DNA of 6,934 nucleotides from an uncultured Porphyromonadaceae bacterium (GTDB lineage: Bacteria > Bacteroidota > Bacteroidia > Bacteroidales > Muribaculaceae): assembly GCA_947166165.1 (NCBI GenBank), contig CAMVDK010000170.1:1-6934 (forward strand), read 5' to 3'. The notes under the pieces are model-generated. The model made no database searches. It had not been told where the DNA came from and saw only the letters and a program-made list of their open reading frames with translations. Every line of letters begins with the position of its first letter. Position 1 is the first letter of the stretch. Shown one piece after another: positions 1 to 5,477 of the stretch. Made by a program: the position numbers and the translations under genes.

Positions 1-246
1 TGCTCCCGGCAGCTCGAAGGGGGGGCAGCGACCGACAGTTGGCCCTCTGCGAGGCTCGGAGCCGTGTAGTGCCGCCATCCCCAGGCCACAACCGTCTCCG
101 ACGCTTGCGCCCTGGGGTTCAGTTCAATTCAAGGCCGCTGGCCTTGTCCAGTTCTTCGAACTGAATAGCTGGAGATGGGGACAACACGGCGGTAATTGCC
201 ACAACAAAATGAACAACATGCTGACCGAGTCAAGCATTCGTTTCAT
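1..246 (-). pseudogene. Possible decayed or frame-disrupted coding stretch at the left edge
   Basis: No intact gene is visible here. On the minus strand an ATG at 246-244 opens a frame beginning MKRMLDSVSMLFILL, which resembles a signal peptide, but this frame stops at 126-124. A second frame is coding-like from about 205 and reads AIQFEELDKASGLELN before a stop at 121-119. A third is open from 128 to the window edge, reads SETVVAWGWRHYTAPSLAEG, and has high third-position GC as real genes here do. Two -1 shifts would join them. A run of seven G (19-25) is another place where a frame could slip. This could be a pseudogene, a gene with assembly errors, or chance. The family is not recognised. 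The same stretch also contains inverted repeats, listed separately, so a structured RNA is an alternative. Confidence 0.22.
118..165. repeat. Nested inverted repeats (hairpin cluster)
   Basis: TTCAGTTC (118-125) is the exact reverse complement of GAACTGAA (158-165). Inside lies AAGGCC (131-136) / GGCCTT (140-145) with a 3-nt loop. A competing small hairpin is CAGTTC (149-154) / GAACTG (158-163). Just upstream, CCCCAGG (79-85) can pair with CCTGGGG (111-117). The structures could belong to a non-coding RNA or be incidental to a decayed gene. I could not match them to tmRNA, RNase P RNA or SRP RNA landmarks. Confidence 0.45.
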
Positions 247-333
247 TTGTTTAATTTGTTGTTATCGACAACGCGTATTTCACGAATTAAGTTGTTTTTA
301 GACTATAAGCACATAAGCGTTTGCTTTGGTGGA

Positions 334-352
334 GGCATTGTGCATTGTGTAT
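334..352. repeat. Short array of TGTGCAT heptamers
   Basis: Consecutive 7-base units read GGCAT (a partial unit), TGTGCAT (339-345) and TGTGTAT (346-352). TGTGCAT is the reverse complement of the ATGCACA unit that forms the longer array at 5478-5534, so the two intergenic sites carry the same repeat family in opposite orientation. Confidence 0.6.
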
Positions 353-408
353 TATGCGTGGTGTATTGATAAATATGACTTGTTTTTTGAATTAGGAAGA
401 GCGCGAGC

Positions 409-439
409 GTTGCCAATCCAAAAATTTTGAGTATCTTTG
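409..439 (+). promoter_or_regulatory. Bacteroidota-type promoter of tRNA-Tyr
   Basis: The -7 box is TATCTTTG (432-439), a full match to TAnnTTTG. The -33 element GTTG (409-412) lies exactly 19 nt upstream, the expected spacing for the Bacteroidota primary sigma factor. Transcription should start near 445-447, leaving a leader of about 12 nt before the mature tRNA. No other promoter is seen before ispB, so this one may also serve the downstream genes. Confidence 0.8.
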
Positions 440-457
440 CGCCGCTTTTCGGGCATT

Positions 458-540
458 GGGTAGATTCCAGAGTGGCCAAATGGGGCAGACTGTAAATCTG
501 CTGCGTCATCGCTTCGGTGGTTCGAATCCATCTCTACCCA
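458..540 (+). tRNA. tRNA-Tyr (anticodon GTA)
   Basis: The acceptor stem pairs GGGTAGA (458-464) with TCTACCC (533-539), followed by discriminator A540. The anticodon stem is GCAGA/TCTGC around anticodon GTA at 492-494. The long variable arm between the anticodon and T stems marks it as a class II tRNA, as expected for bacterial tRNA-Tyr. The T arm has stem GGTGG/CCATC (one G-T wobble) and loop TTCGAAT. The 3' CCA is not encoded, since CTC follows A540, so it must be added after transcription. The gene lies 59 bases upstream of the polyprenyl synthase start. Confidence 0.97.
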
Positions 541-557
541 CTCATCATCACGCATGG

Positions 558-593
558 CCAGCCACTGCTCTTCGCAGAGCCACAGTTGGCTGG
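558..593 (+). promoter_or_regulatory. Hairpin between tRNA-Tyr and the ispB start codon
   Basis: CCAGCCA (558-564) pairs perfectly with TGGCTGG (587-593). An inner stem GCTC (567-570) / GAGC (577-580) closes a 6-nt loop. The structure ends six bases before the ATG at 600. No T-tract follows, so it is not a typical intrinsic terminator. It could guide 3' processing of the tRNA precursor, stabilise the mRNA 5' end, or limit ribosome access to the start codon. None of these roles is shown by the sequence alone. Confidence 0.6.
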
Positions 594-599
594 AATTCT

Positions 600-1574
600 A
601 TGGTAGCACTAAATGATATAAAGCGTAGGCTGCAGCCCGAGTTAGACCGTCTCAACGCCATGATTCGCGACACGCTGCAGAGCGACACGGAGCTGATGAA
701 CAGCATCGTGGACAAATATTTGTGCACCAAGGGCAAGCAGCTGCGTCCGCTGCTGGTGCTGCTCAGCGGTGAGCTGTTTGGCGGCATCGACGAGCGCGTG
801 CTCTATGCCGGGGCTGCCATCGAGATGCTGCACAACGCGTCGCTCATTCACGACGATGTCATCGACCAGGCCACCGAGCGGCGAGGCACGCCCACCATCA
901 GCAGCGTGTGGAGCAATCATGTGGCGGTGCTTGTGGGCGACTTCTTCGTCACCGGCGCCCTGCGATGCGCCGTGAAGACCGGCGACAACCGCATTCTGGA
1001 GTCGCTGGCCACGATGGGCGGCGACCTCTCGCTGGGCGAAATCAACCAGTACGACAACGCGCGAACGCGCCAAATCGACGAGCAGACCTACATGAACATC
1101 ATCGGCAAGAAGACCGCCTCGCTCTTCGAGAGCTGCGTGGCCGTGGGTGGGTATGCGCGCCAGGCTCCCGACGGTGTGCTTGCCGACCTGAAGCGGTATG
1201 CCCGGCTGCTGGGCATCTGCTTCCAAATCAAGGACGACACATTCGACTACTTCGACGACCCCGTGGTGGGCAAGCCTACGGGCAACGACCTGCGCGAGGG
1301 GAAAATCACGCTACCGCTCATCTTTGCACTGCGCCGCAGCGACCTGCCCGAGCAGCCACGCATGCAGCAGCTTGCACATAAGGAGCAGCTCACAGCGGCC
1401 GACATCGAGCAGCTCGTCACGTTTGCCAAGCAGGCTGGAGGCATCGACTATGCCTACGCCACCATGGAGCGGCTCCGTGCCGAGGCCGACGAGATTCTTG
1501 AGCGTTACATGCCCAACGACACCATCGATTCGTTCAAGCAGATTTTCGCCTACATCATCCAGCGCAAGAATTGA
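600..1574 (+). CDS. ispB: Long-chain all-trans polyprenyl diphosphate synthase
   Basis: The 324-aa product should extend farnesyl diphosphate with isopentenyl diphosphate to make the long prenyl tail used for menaquinone. Visible landmarks of the trans-prenyltransferase family are GKQLRP (residues 45-50), the first Asp-rich motif DDVID (85-89), RRGTPT (94-99), GDFF (113-116), GKKTASLF (169-176), the second Asp-rich motif QIKDDTFDYFDD (209-220) and GKPTGNDLREGK (224-235). Ala80, five residues before the first Asp motif, is small, as in long-chain enzymes; the exact chain length cannot be read from sequence. The reading frame stays open upstream through the tRNA gene, but that part is tRNA sequence, so ATG 600 is chosen. 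It gives the usual family length. rnhB follows 33 bases later, probably on the same transcript. Confidence 0.93.
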   Translation: MVALNDIKRRLQPELDRLNAMIRDTLQSDTELMNSIVDKYLCTKGKQLRPLLVLLSGELFGGIDERVLYAGAAIEMLHNASLIHDDVIDQATERRGTPTISSVWSNHVAVLVGDFFVTGALRCAVKTGDNRILESLATMGGDLSLGEINQYDNARTRQIDEQTYMNIIGKKTASLFESCVAVGGYARQAPDGVLADLKRYARLLGICFQIKDDTFDYFDDPVVGKPTGNDLREGKITLPLIFALRRSDLPEQPRMQQLAHKEQLTAADIEQLVTFAKQAGGIDYAYATMERLRAEADEILERYMPNDTIDSFKQIFAYIIQRKN

Positions 1575-1607
1575 GTCGGGCGCTGTCGAGGGGTGGGCAT
1601 ATGGATT

Positions 1608-2210
1608 ATGTTACAGCGTTTTCTCATCGAAGGGCGCATCGAGGCCGGATGCGACGAGGCCGGGCGTGGATGCCTGGCCGGACCAGTGACAGCCGCCGCC
1701 GTGATTCTTCCTCCCGACTTCCACAACGAATTGCTCAACGACAGCAAGCAGCTCACCGAGCGCCAGCGCGAGGCATTGCGACCCGTGATTGAGCGCGAGG
1801 CGGTGGCCTGGGCCGTGGCCATGGTCGACGCACACGAAATTGACCGCATCAACATCTTGAATGCATCGATCCTGGCCATGCACCGCGCCATCGACCAATT
1901 GGCGGTGCGGCCCGAGGCTTTGCTCATCGATGGCAACCGGTTCCGACCCTATCGCGACATTCCGCACACCACCATCGTGAAGGGCGATGGCAAGATGATG
2001 AGCATCGCGGCCGCCTCGGTGCTGGCCAAGACCCACCGCGACGAGCTCATGCGCCGCTTGCACGACGAATATCCCCACTACGGCTGGGACCGCAACAAGG
2101 GCTATCCCACGCGCCAGCACCGCGCCGCCATCGCCGCTCACGGCACCACGCCCCACCACCGCCTCACCTTCCAATTACTCGAGCAGCCATCGCTGTTCGA
2201 CAATATTTAG
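1608..2210 (+). CDS. rnhB: Ribonuclease HII
   Basis: The 200-aa enzyme cuts the RNA strand of RNA-DNA hybrids and starts excision of single ribonucleotides from DNA. The N-terminal signature CDEAGRGCLAG contains catalytic Asp16 and Glu17 and the GRG loop that reads the ribonucleotide 2'-OH. Further landmarks are NDSKQLT (44-50), LLIDGNRF with Asp108, VKGDGK with Asp127, SIAAASVLAKTHRD (132-145) and RNKGYPT (162-168) with the conserved Tyr166. A GTG at 1593 would add five residues; ATG 1608 is preferred because it gives an MLxxx-type N-terminus close to Bacteroides RNase HII as I recall it. The C-terminus ends QPSLFDNI, which fits a beta-clamp-binding motif (see findings). It is probably cotranscribed with ispB. 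T-tracts follow the stop codon, but no convincing terminator hairpin precedes them. Confidence 0.95.
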   Translation: MLQRFLIEGRIEAGCDEAGRGCLAGPVTAAAVILPPDFHNELLNDSKQLTERQREALRPVIEREAVAWAVAMVDAHEIDRINILNASILAMHRAIDQLAVRPEALLIDGNRFRPYRDIPHTTIVKGDGKMMSIAAASVLAKTHRDELMRRLHDEYPHYGWDRNKGYPTRQHRAAIAAHGTTPHHRLTFQLLEQPSLFDNI

Positions 2211-2258
2211 ACGGTTTTTTGGCCTAAATTGCGGGCTATAGCGACGTTTTTTTGCCGT

Positions 2259-2282
2259 TTTTGCCCTTTATTTCGGGCAAAA
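2259..2282. repeat. Perfect 8-bp inverted repeat within the promoter region
   Basis: TTTTGCCC (2259-2266) is the reverse complement of GGGCAAAA (2275-2282), with an 8-nt spacer. It lies between the candidate -33 and -7 elements of the next promoter. It resembles an operator more than a terminator, because no T-tract follows on either strand. Confidence 0.6.
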
Positions 2283-2294
2283 TCAATATCTTTG
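2260..2294 (+). promoter_or_regulatory. Bacteroidota-type promoter of the zinc-ribbon gene
   Basis: The -7 box TATCTTTG (2287-2294) matches TAnnTTTG exactly. The best -33 candidate is TTTG at 2260-2263, with a spacer of 23 nt, longer than the usual 19-21. Transcription would begin near 2300, giving an A-rich leader of about 30 nt before ATG 2333. The inverted repeat at 2259-2282 covers the spacer, so regulation by a bound repressor or activator is plausible. Confidence 0.65.
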
Positions 2295-2332
2295 CAGGTT
2301 GTAACAACTGATAACTGAAAAAATCGAATAAT

Positions 2333-3820
2333 ATGAGATGTGCGAAGTGTGGCAACGAGGCCCCCGAAGGGTCGGCGTTTTGCAATCGATGTGGTGCTCC
2401 AATGAGCAGCAATATGCAGTGCCCGATGTGCGGAAAGATGATTCCGGCCAACAGTGTGTTCTGCCCGAAGTGCGGCAAAATGGTGCGCAACGACATGGAA
2501 GAAGAAACCGTGGAGCAAGCCGACACGGCAGCAGCAGGCCAGACCTACTACGAGCAGCAGCGCCAGCAGCAGGCCGAGCAGCAGCGCCGCGAGCAAGAAC
2601 GGCTCCGCCGCCAGCAGGCCGCTAGGCAGCAGACCAATGCTTGGGAAAAAGAAGAGGACGACGAAGACGATGACGACGATGAAGAGCAGGGCGGCAGCAA
2701 TTTCAACCGCAATCTGCTCATCGGCCTGGCCGCTGTGGCAGTGATCATAGGCGGACTCATGCTGCTGCGCGGCTGTGGCGGCAGCAGCGACAACCACAAC
2801 GAAGAAGAAAAAACCGACTCCACTCTTGTCACCGAAGTCACCAGCCAGGACCCGCTGGCGATTCTTTCGGCCGAACTCAACCGCAACAACCTGATGGGCG
2901 ACGGGGCTTCGGCCAGCGCCGCCGTCATGGTGAAAGGCGACGGCAACGAAGTGCCCGACCGCATTTGGGGCGTCACCTATTTGTCGAACGCCGCCGAGCG
3001 GTCGTTCTTCAAAATCTACCAGCTCACACGGATGGGCAGCATATGGAACCCCGAAATGCTGCAAGTCAAGTACCTTGAAGGGCGGCCCATCACGATGGAC
3101 AATTCGAAACTCATGGCCGACATCCAGCAGGTGCCGCGTGCGGTGAAAATCGACGGCAAGGAGTATCTCTATTTTGCATATATGGAGCCGCTGGGCGGCG
3201 AGGGAGCGCAAGGCAGGGTGACGCTCAACGTGTTCGACGTCAAAGCCAAAAAACTCACCGCAGTCGACTATATAGGCACCATCAAGAGCCGCAGCGACGG
3301 CCGGCAATACATCCATTGCACTAAGCCGCTGACTTCAAGCAACAGCAACGAGAGCCGATTCCTGGAGCAAGAGGCTAAGAACATCAAGGTGCTTTATTTC
3401 CCCACCGAGGAGGAATTAAAGGCCGAGAAGGAGGCCCAGGAGAAGGAGGAGATGGAGCGCAAAATGGCCAGCCCCGACAGTGCCGACGCCCGTTGGAAGC
3501 AGGAAAACCAGGAAAAAGTGGAGCAGGCCAAGAGTGGCGAAGAGGTGACCATGAAAAAGAGCACCTACGACAAGCCCATCTTCCGCAAAGAGGATATTTC
3601 CAACCAGATTCACAGCGAAGGCTACAGCGTGTTCCTCACCAAGAACGGGTCGGTGTACGGCTTCGACAAAAACACCCGCAAGTATTTCACCATCTATTCC
3701 AAAGGCGCCAGCGAGATAGGTTTCCACGACAGCAAGAACCATCTTCTGGGCATCAAGACCTCCAACGGCGGGCATTACCAGTACAACTTGTCGACGGGAA
3801 GTCTCAAATCAATCAAATGA
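2333..3820 (+). CDS. Membrane protein with two N-terminal zinc ribbons, function unknown
   Basis: The 495-aa product has no function I can name. It starts with two four-cysteine zinc ribbons (C3/C6/C17/C20 and C30/C33/C44/C47). A Gln/Arg-rich likely coiled coil (about 73-100) and a 12-residue acidic run (107-118) follow. A single hydrophobic helix spans about 128-145 and no signal peptide is seen, so the N-terminal part is probably cytoplasmic and the rest periplasmic. The periplasmic part has a globular region (about 170-355), a charged Glu/Lys-rich helix (about 358-405) and a beta-rich C-terminus (about 430-495) with repeated aromatic-Gly strands. Zinc-ribbon plus membrane-helix proteins are common in Bacteroidales, usually without assigned roles. 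It has its own promoter, and a small membrane-protein frame starts seven bases after its stop. It uses AAA and GAA more than its neighbours do. Confidence 0.88.
   Translation: MRCAKCGNEAPEGSAFCNRCGAPMSSNMQCPMCGKMIPANSVFCPKCGKMVRNDMEEETVEQADTAAAGQTYYEQQRQQQAEQQRREQERLRRQQAARQQTNAWEKEEDDEDDDDDEEQGGSNFNRNLLIGLAAVAVIIGGLMLLRGCGGSSDNHNEEEKTDSTLVTEVTSQDPLAILSAELNRNNLMGDGASASAAVMVKGDGNEVPDRIWGVTYLSNAAERSFFKIYQLTRMGSIWNPEMLQVKYLEGRPITMDNSKLMADIQQVPRAVKIDGKEYLYFAYMEPLGGEGAQGRVTLNVFDVKAKKLTAVDYIGTIKSRSDGRQYIHCTKPLTSSNSNESRFLEQEAKNIKVLYFPTEEELKAEKEAQEKEEMERKMASPDSADARWKQENQEKVEQAKSGEEVTMKKSTYDKPIFRKEDISNQIHSEGYSVFLTKNGSVYGFDKNTRKYFTIYSKGASEIGFHDSKNHLLGIKTSNGGHYQYNLSTGSLKSIK
2527..2690 (+). repeat. Low-complexity CAG-rich and GA(C/T/A)-rich tract inside the zinc-ribbon gene
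   Basis: Positions about 2527-2640 are dominated by CAG, CGC and GCC triplets encoding the Gln/Arg/Ala coiled coil. Positions about 2650-2690 are GAC/GAT/GAA/GAG triplets encoding the acidic run. The array is imperfect, not a clean microsatellite. Such triplet-rich DNA can change length in steps that keep the frame. Confidence 0.55.
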
Positions 3821-3827
3821 CATCACA

Positions 3828-3965
3828 GTGGATGAACCACTCAGCAATGACGAACAGCGCAAGGCCGCGCGCCGCTTCTACAGCCGTTTCTTTCTCTGGC
3901 TCGATGTGGTGCTGCTGGCCTTGCTGGCCCTGCTGTGGGCTATGAACCATTGGTGGGGGTCATAA
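3828..3965 (+). CDS. Small single-pass membrane protein (45 aa, GTG start)
   Basis: This frame begins VDEPLSNDEQRKAARRFYSR, has a hydrophobic helix at about residues 21-38 (FFLWLDVVLLALLALLWA) and ends MNHWWGS. The charged, Arg-rich stretch before the helix fits an N-in orientation. Third positions are G/C-rich like the neighbouring genes, and the frame fills the gap almost exactly: it starts seven bases after the zinc-ribbon gene stops and ends 16 bases before the next ATG. The weak point is the start, since the frame has no upstream ATG, so GTG 3828 is inferred. A competing frame from ATG 3817 gives a Cys/Trp-rich peptide that looks like a shadow. Function is unknown; the position suggests cotranscription with either neighbour. 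Confidence 0.5.
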   Translation: MDEPLSNDEQRKAARRFYSRFFLWLDVVLLALLALLWAMNHWWGS

Positions 3966-3981
3966 AACCTCTCATTCCGTT

Positions 3982-5112
3982 ATGATAGAAATCAAACAAA
4001 TCAATCCGGTGAAGAGCGAGCTGAAGCGCTTTGTGACTTTTCCCATCGATCACCTCTATGCCGACAGCCCTTACTATGTGCCATCGCTGGTGAGCGACGA
4101 GGTGGGGACACTCAATCCGGCCGAGAACCCGTCGTTCGACTTCTGCGAGGCGGCCTATTTCATGGCCTACCGCGACGGCAAGCCCGTGGGGCGCATAGCG
4201 GCCATCATCAACCGCCTCGTGAACGAGCGCAGTGGCAAACAGGAGGGCCGCTTCGGTTTCGTAGACTTCATCGACGACGACGAGGTGGTCGACGCGCTCT
4301 TCGACGCCGCGGCCGGCTGGGCGCGCGAAAAGGGGATGACCTGCCTCACCGGGCCGCTGGGATTCACCGACATGGACCTTGAGGGCATGCTCATCGAGGG
4401 CTTCGACGAGGTGAGCACACAGGCCACCATCTACAACTACGAATACTACCCTCGCCACATGGAGCGCATGGGATTCGTGAAGGATGTAGACTGGCTTGAG
4501 TTCCGCGTGAAGGTGCCCCCCGAGGTGCCGGAGAAGATGCACCGAGTGGCCGAAATCGTGCGCAAGCGCGTGGGGGTGGACACCATCAAGTACACCAGCC
4601 GCCGCAAGCTGGTGCGCGACTACGGCGATGCCATTTTCCGGCTCATCAACGAGGCCTACGACCAGCTGTTCGGCTACTCGCCGCTGAGCGACAAGCAAAT
4701 CAAGCACTACATCAAGATGTATCTGCCCTTCCTGCCGCTCGACGACCTCTCGCTTGTGATCAAGCCCGACGGCGAGCTCATCGGTGTGGGCATCACGCTG
4801 CCTTCGCTCTCGCAGGGACTCATCAAGAGCCGTGGGCGGCTGTTCCCCTTCGGCTGGTGGCACCTGCTCAAGGCTTTCAAGGGGCACAACGACGTGGTCG
4901 ACCTGCTGCTCATCGCCGTCAAACCGGAGTATCAGAGCAAGGGTGTGAACGCGCTCATCTTCGACGACCTCATTCCCTGCTTCAACCGCTTCGGCTACAA
5001 GTGGGCCGACACTGGCCATGAACTTGAGGAAAATGAGCGCGTGCAGCAGCAGTGGCAATACTTTGAGTATCGCCAGAACAAGCGCCGGCGGGCTTTTACC
5101 AAGGAATTGTAA
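3982..5112 (+). CDS. YghO-like GNAT-fold protein (putative N-acyltransferase)
   Basis: This 376-aa protein resembles the YghO-type group of large GNAT-fold proteins, whose substrate is not known to me. The N-terminal half has GNAT-like strands (AYFMAYRDGKPVGRIAAI, 58-75) and a helix-strand unit ending TGPLGFTDMDLEGML (123-137). The second half contains a recognisable acyl-CoA-binding core: VDLLLIAVKPEYQSKGVNAL (306-325), comparable to GNAT motif A with its Gln/Arg-x-x-Gly turn. It ends in a Glu- and Arg-rich tail that is probably helical. There is no signal peptide, so it should be cytosolic. rbfA begins 19 bases downstream, suggesting one operon. Alternatively it may keep the fold without acetyltransferase activity. 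The fold assignment is firmer than the activity. Confidence 0.8.
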   Translation: MIEIKQINPVKSELKRFVTFPIDHLYADSPYYVPSLVSDEVGTLNPAENPSFDFCEAAYFMAYRDGKPVGRIAAIINRLVNERSGKQEGRFGFVDFIDDDEVVDALFDAAAGWAREKGMTCLTGPLGFTDMDLEGMLIEGFDEVSTQATIYNYEYYPRHMERMGFVKDVDWLEFRVKVPPEVPEKMHRVAEIVRKRVGVDTIKYTSRRKLVRDYGDAIFRLINEAYDQLFGYSPLSDKQIKHYIKMYLPFLPLDDLSLVIKPDGELIGVGITLPSLSQGLIKSRGRLFPFGWWHLLKAFKGHNDVVDLLLIAVKPEYQSKGVNALIFDDLIPCFNRFGYKWADTGHELEENERVQQQWQYFEYRQNKRRRAFTKEL

Positions 5113-5131
5113 CGAACTCTAAACAATAAAG

Positions 5132-5467
5132 ATGCAAGCAACACGACTTGAAAAAATTTCGCGCCTCATCCAGAAGGAATTGAGCGAACTGTTCCGTCTG
5201 GAGACGGCCAAGATGGGCGGCGTGCTGGTGAGCGTGAGCTCGGTGCGCGTGTCGCCCGACCTGAGTGTGGCGCGCGCCTACTTGAGCATTTTCCCCAGCG
5301 AGCGTGCGCAGGAACTGCTCGACAACATCAATGCCAGCGTGGGTCAGATTCGCTACAATCTGGCCACACGCACGCGCTATCAGCTGCGCCGCACGCCCGA
5401 GCTGAAGTTCTTCATCGACGACTCGCTCGACTACATCGAGCACATCGATGAGTTGCTGGGCAAGTAG
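5132..5467 (+). CDS. rbfA: Ribosome-binding factor A
   Basis: RbfA binds the immature 30S subunit near the 16S rRNA 5' end, helps its late maturation and supports growth in the cold. The 111-aa product shows the type II KH-domain pattern of the family: an N-terminal helix RLEKISRLIQKELSELF (5-21), the strand region VSVSSVRVSPDLSVARAYLS (33-52), and the C-terminal signature RRTPELKFFIDDSLDYIEHI (86-105) with the conserved Pro-Glu-Leu-x-Phe and Asp residues. It is shorter than the E. coli protein (about 133 aa) and lacks a C-terminal extension. The leader before ATG 5132 is A-rich, without a strong Shine-Dalgarno sequence. It sits between the GNAT-like gene and a Lol-type permease. Confidence 0.95.
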   Translation: MQATRLEKISRLIQKELSELFRLETAKMGGVLVSVSSVRVSPDLSVARAYLSIFPSERAQELLDNINASVGQIRYNLATRTRYQLRRTPELKFFIDDSLDYIEHIDELLGK

Positions 5468-5477
5468 GGGATTTATA

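Larger units (their letters stand above)
247..457. other. AT-rich intergenic region upstream of tRNA-Tyr
   Basis: This stretch has no convincing reading frame on either strand. It is markedly richer in A and T than the flanking DNA. It contains the short heptamer repeat at about 334-352 and the tRNA promoter at 409-439. I saw no minus-strand CAAAnnTA box that would mark a divergent promoter for the left-edge sequence. Confidence 0.6.

Noticed and set aside
1..240. tmRNA, RNase P RNA or SRP RNA
   Set aside because: No tag-peptide reading frame with a tRNA-like end, no RNase P core motifs and no SRP apical-loop signature were found.
2..298. Plus-strand open frame at the left edge
   Set aside because: Second codon positions are more GC-rich than third positions in its first part, unlike genes here, and its end is AT-rich without protein character.
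352..555. 67-aa minus-strand frame
   Set aside because: It is antisense to tRNA-Tyr and has no independent support as a gene.
456..599. N-terminal extension of the polyprenyl synthase frame to ATG 456
   Set aside because: The added 48 residues are a translation of tRNA-Tyr and the following hairpin; the family's normal length and conserved N-terminus start at ATG 600.
2211..2258. Intrinsic terminator after rnhB
   Set aside because: T-tracts are present at 2215-2220 and 2247-2253, but neither is preceded by a convincing GC-rich stem.
2207..3316. 369-aa minus-strand frame
   Set aside because: It is the antisense of the zinc-ribbon gene; its His/Val/Leu/Ala-rich composition is typical of shadows of GC-biased genes.
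3493..3945. 150-aa plus-strand frame overlapping the zinc-ribbon gene and the small membrane protein
   Set aside because: Mostly out of frame with a confident gene. Its end is Cys/Trp-rich and less protein-like than the GTG-started frame over the same bases.
3940..5058. 372-aa minus-strand frame
   Set aside because: It is the antisense of the GNAT-like gene, with the same shadow composition and no family motifs.
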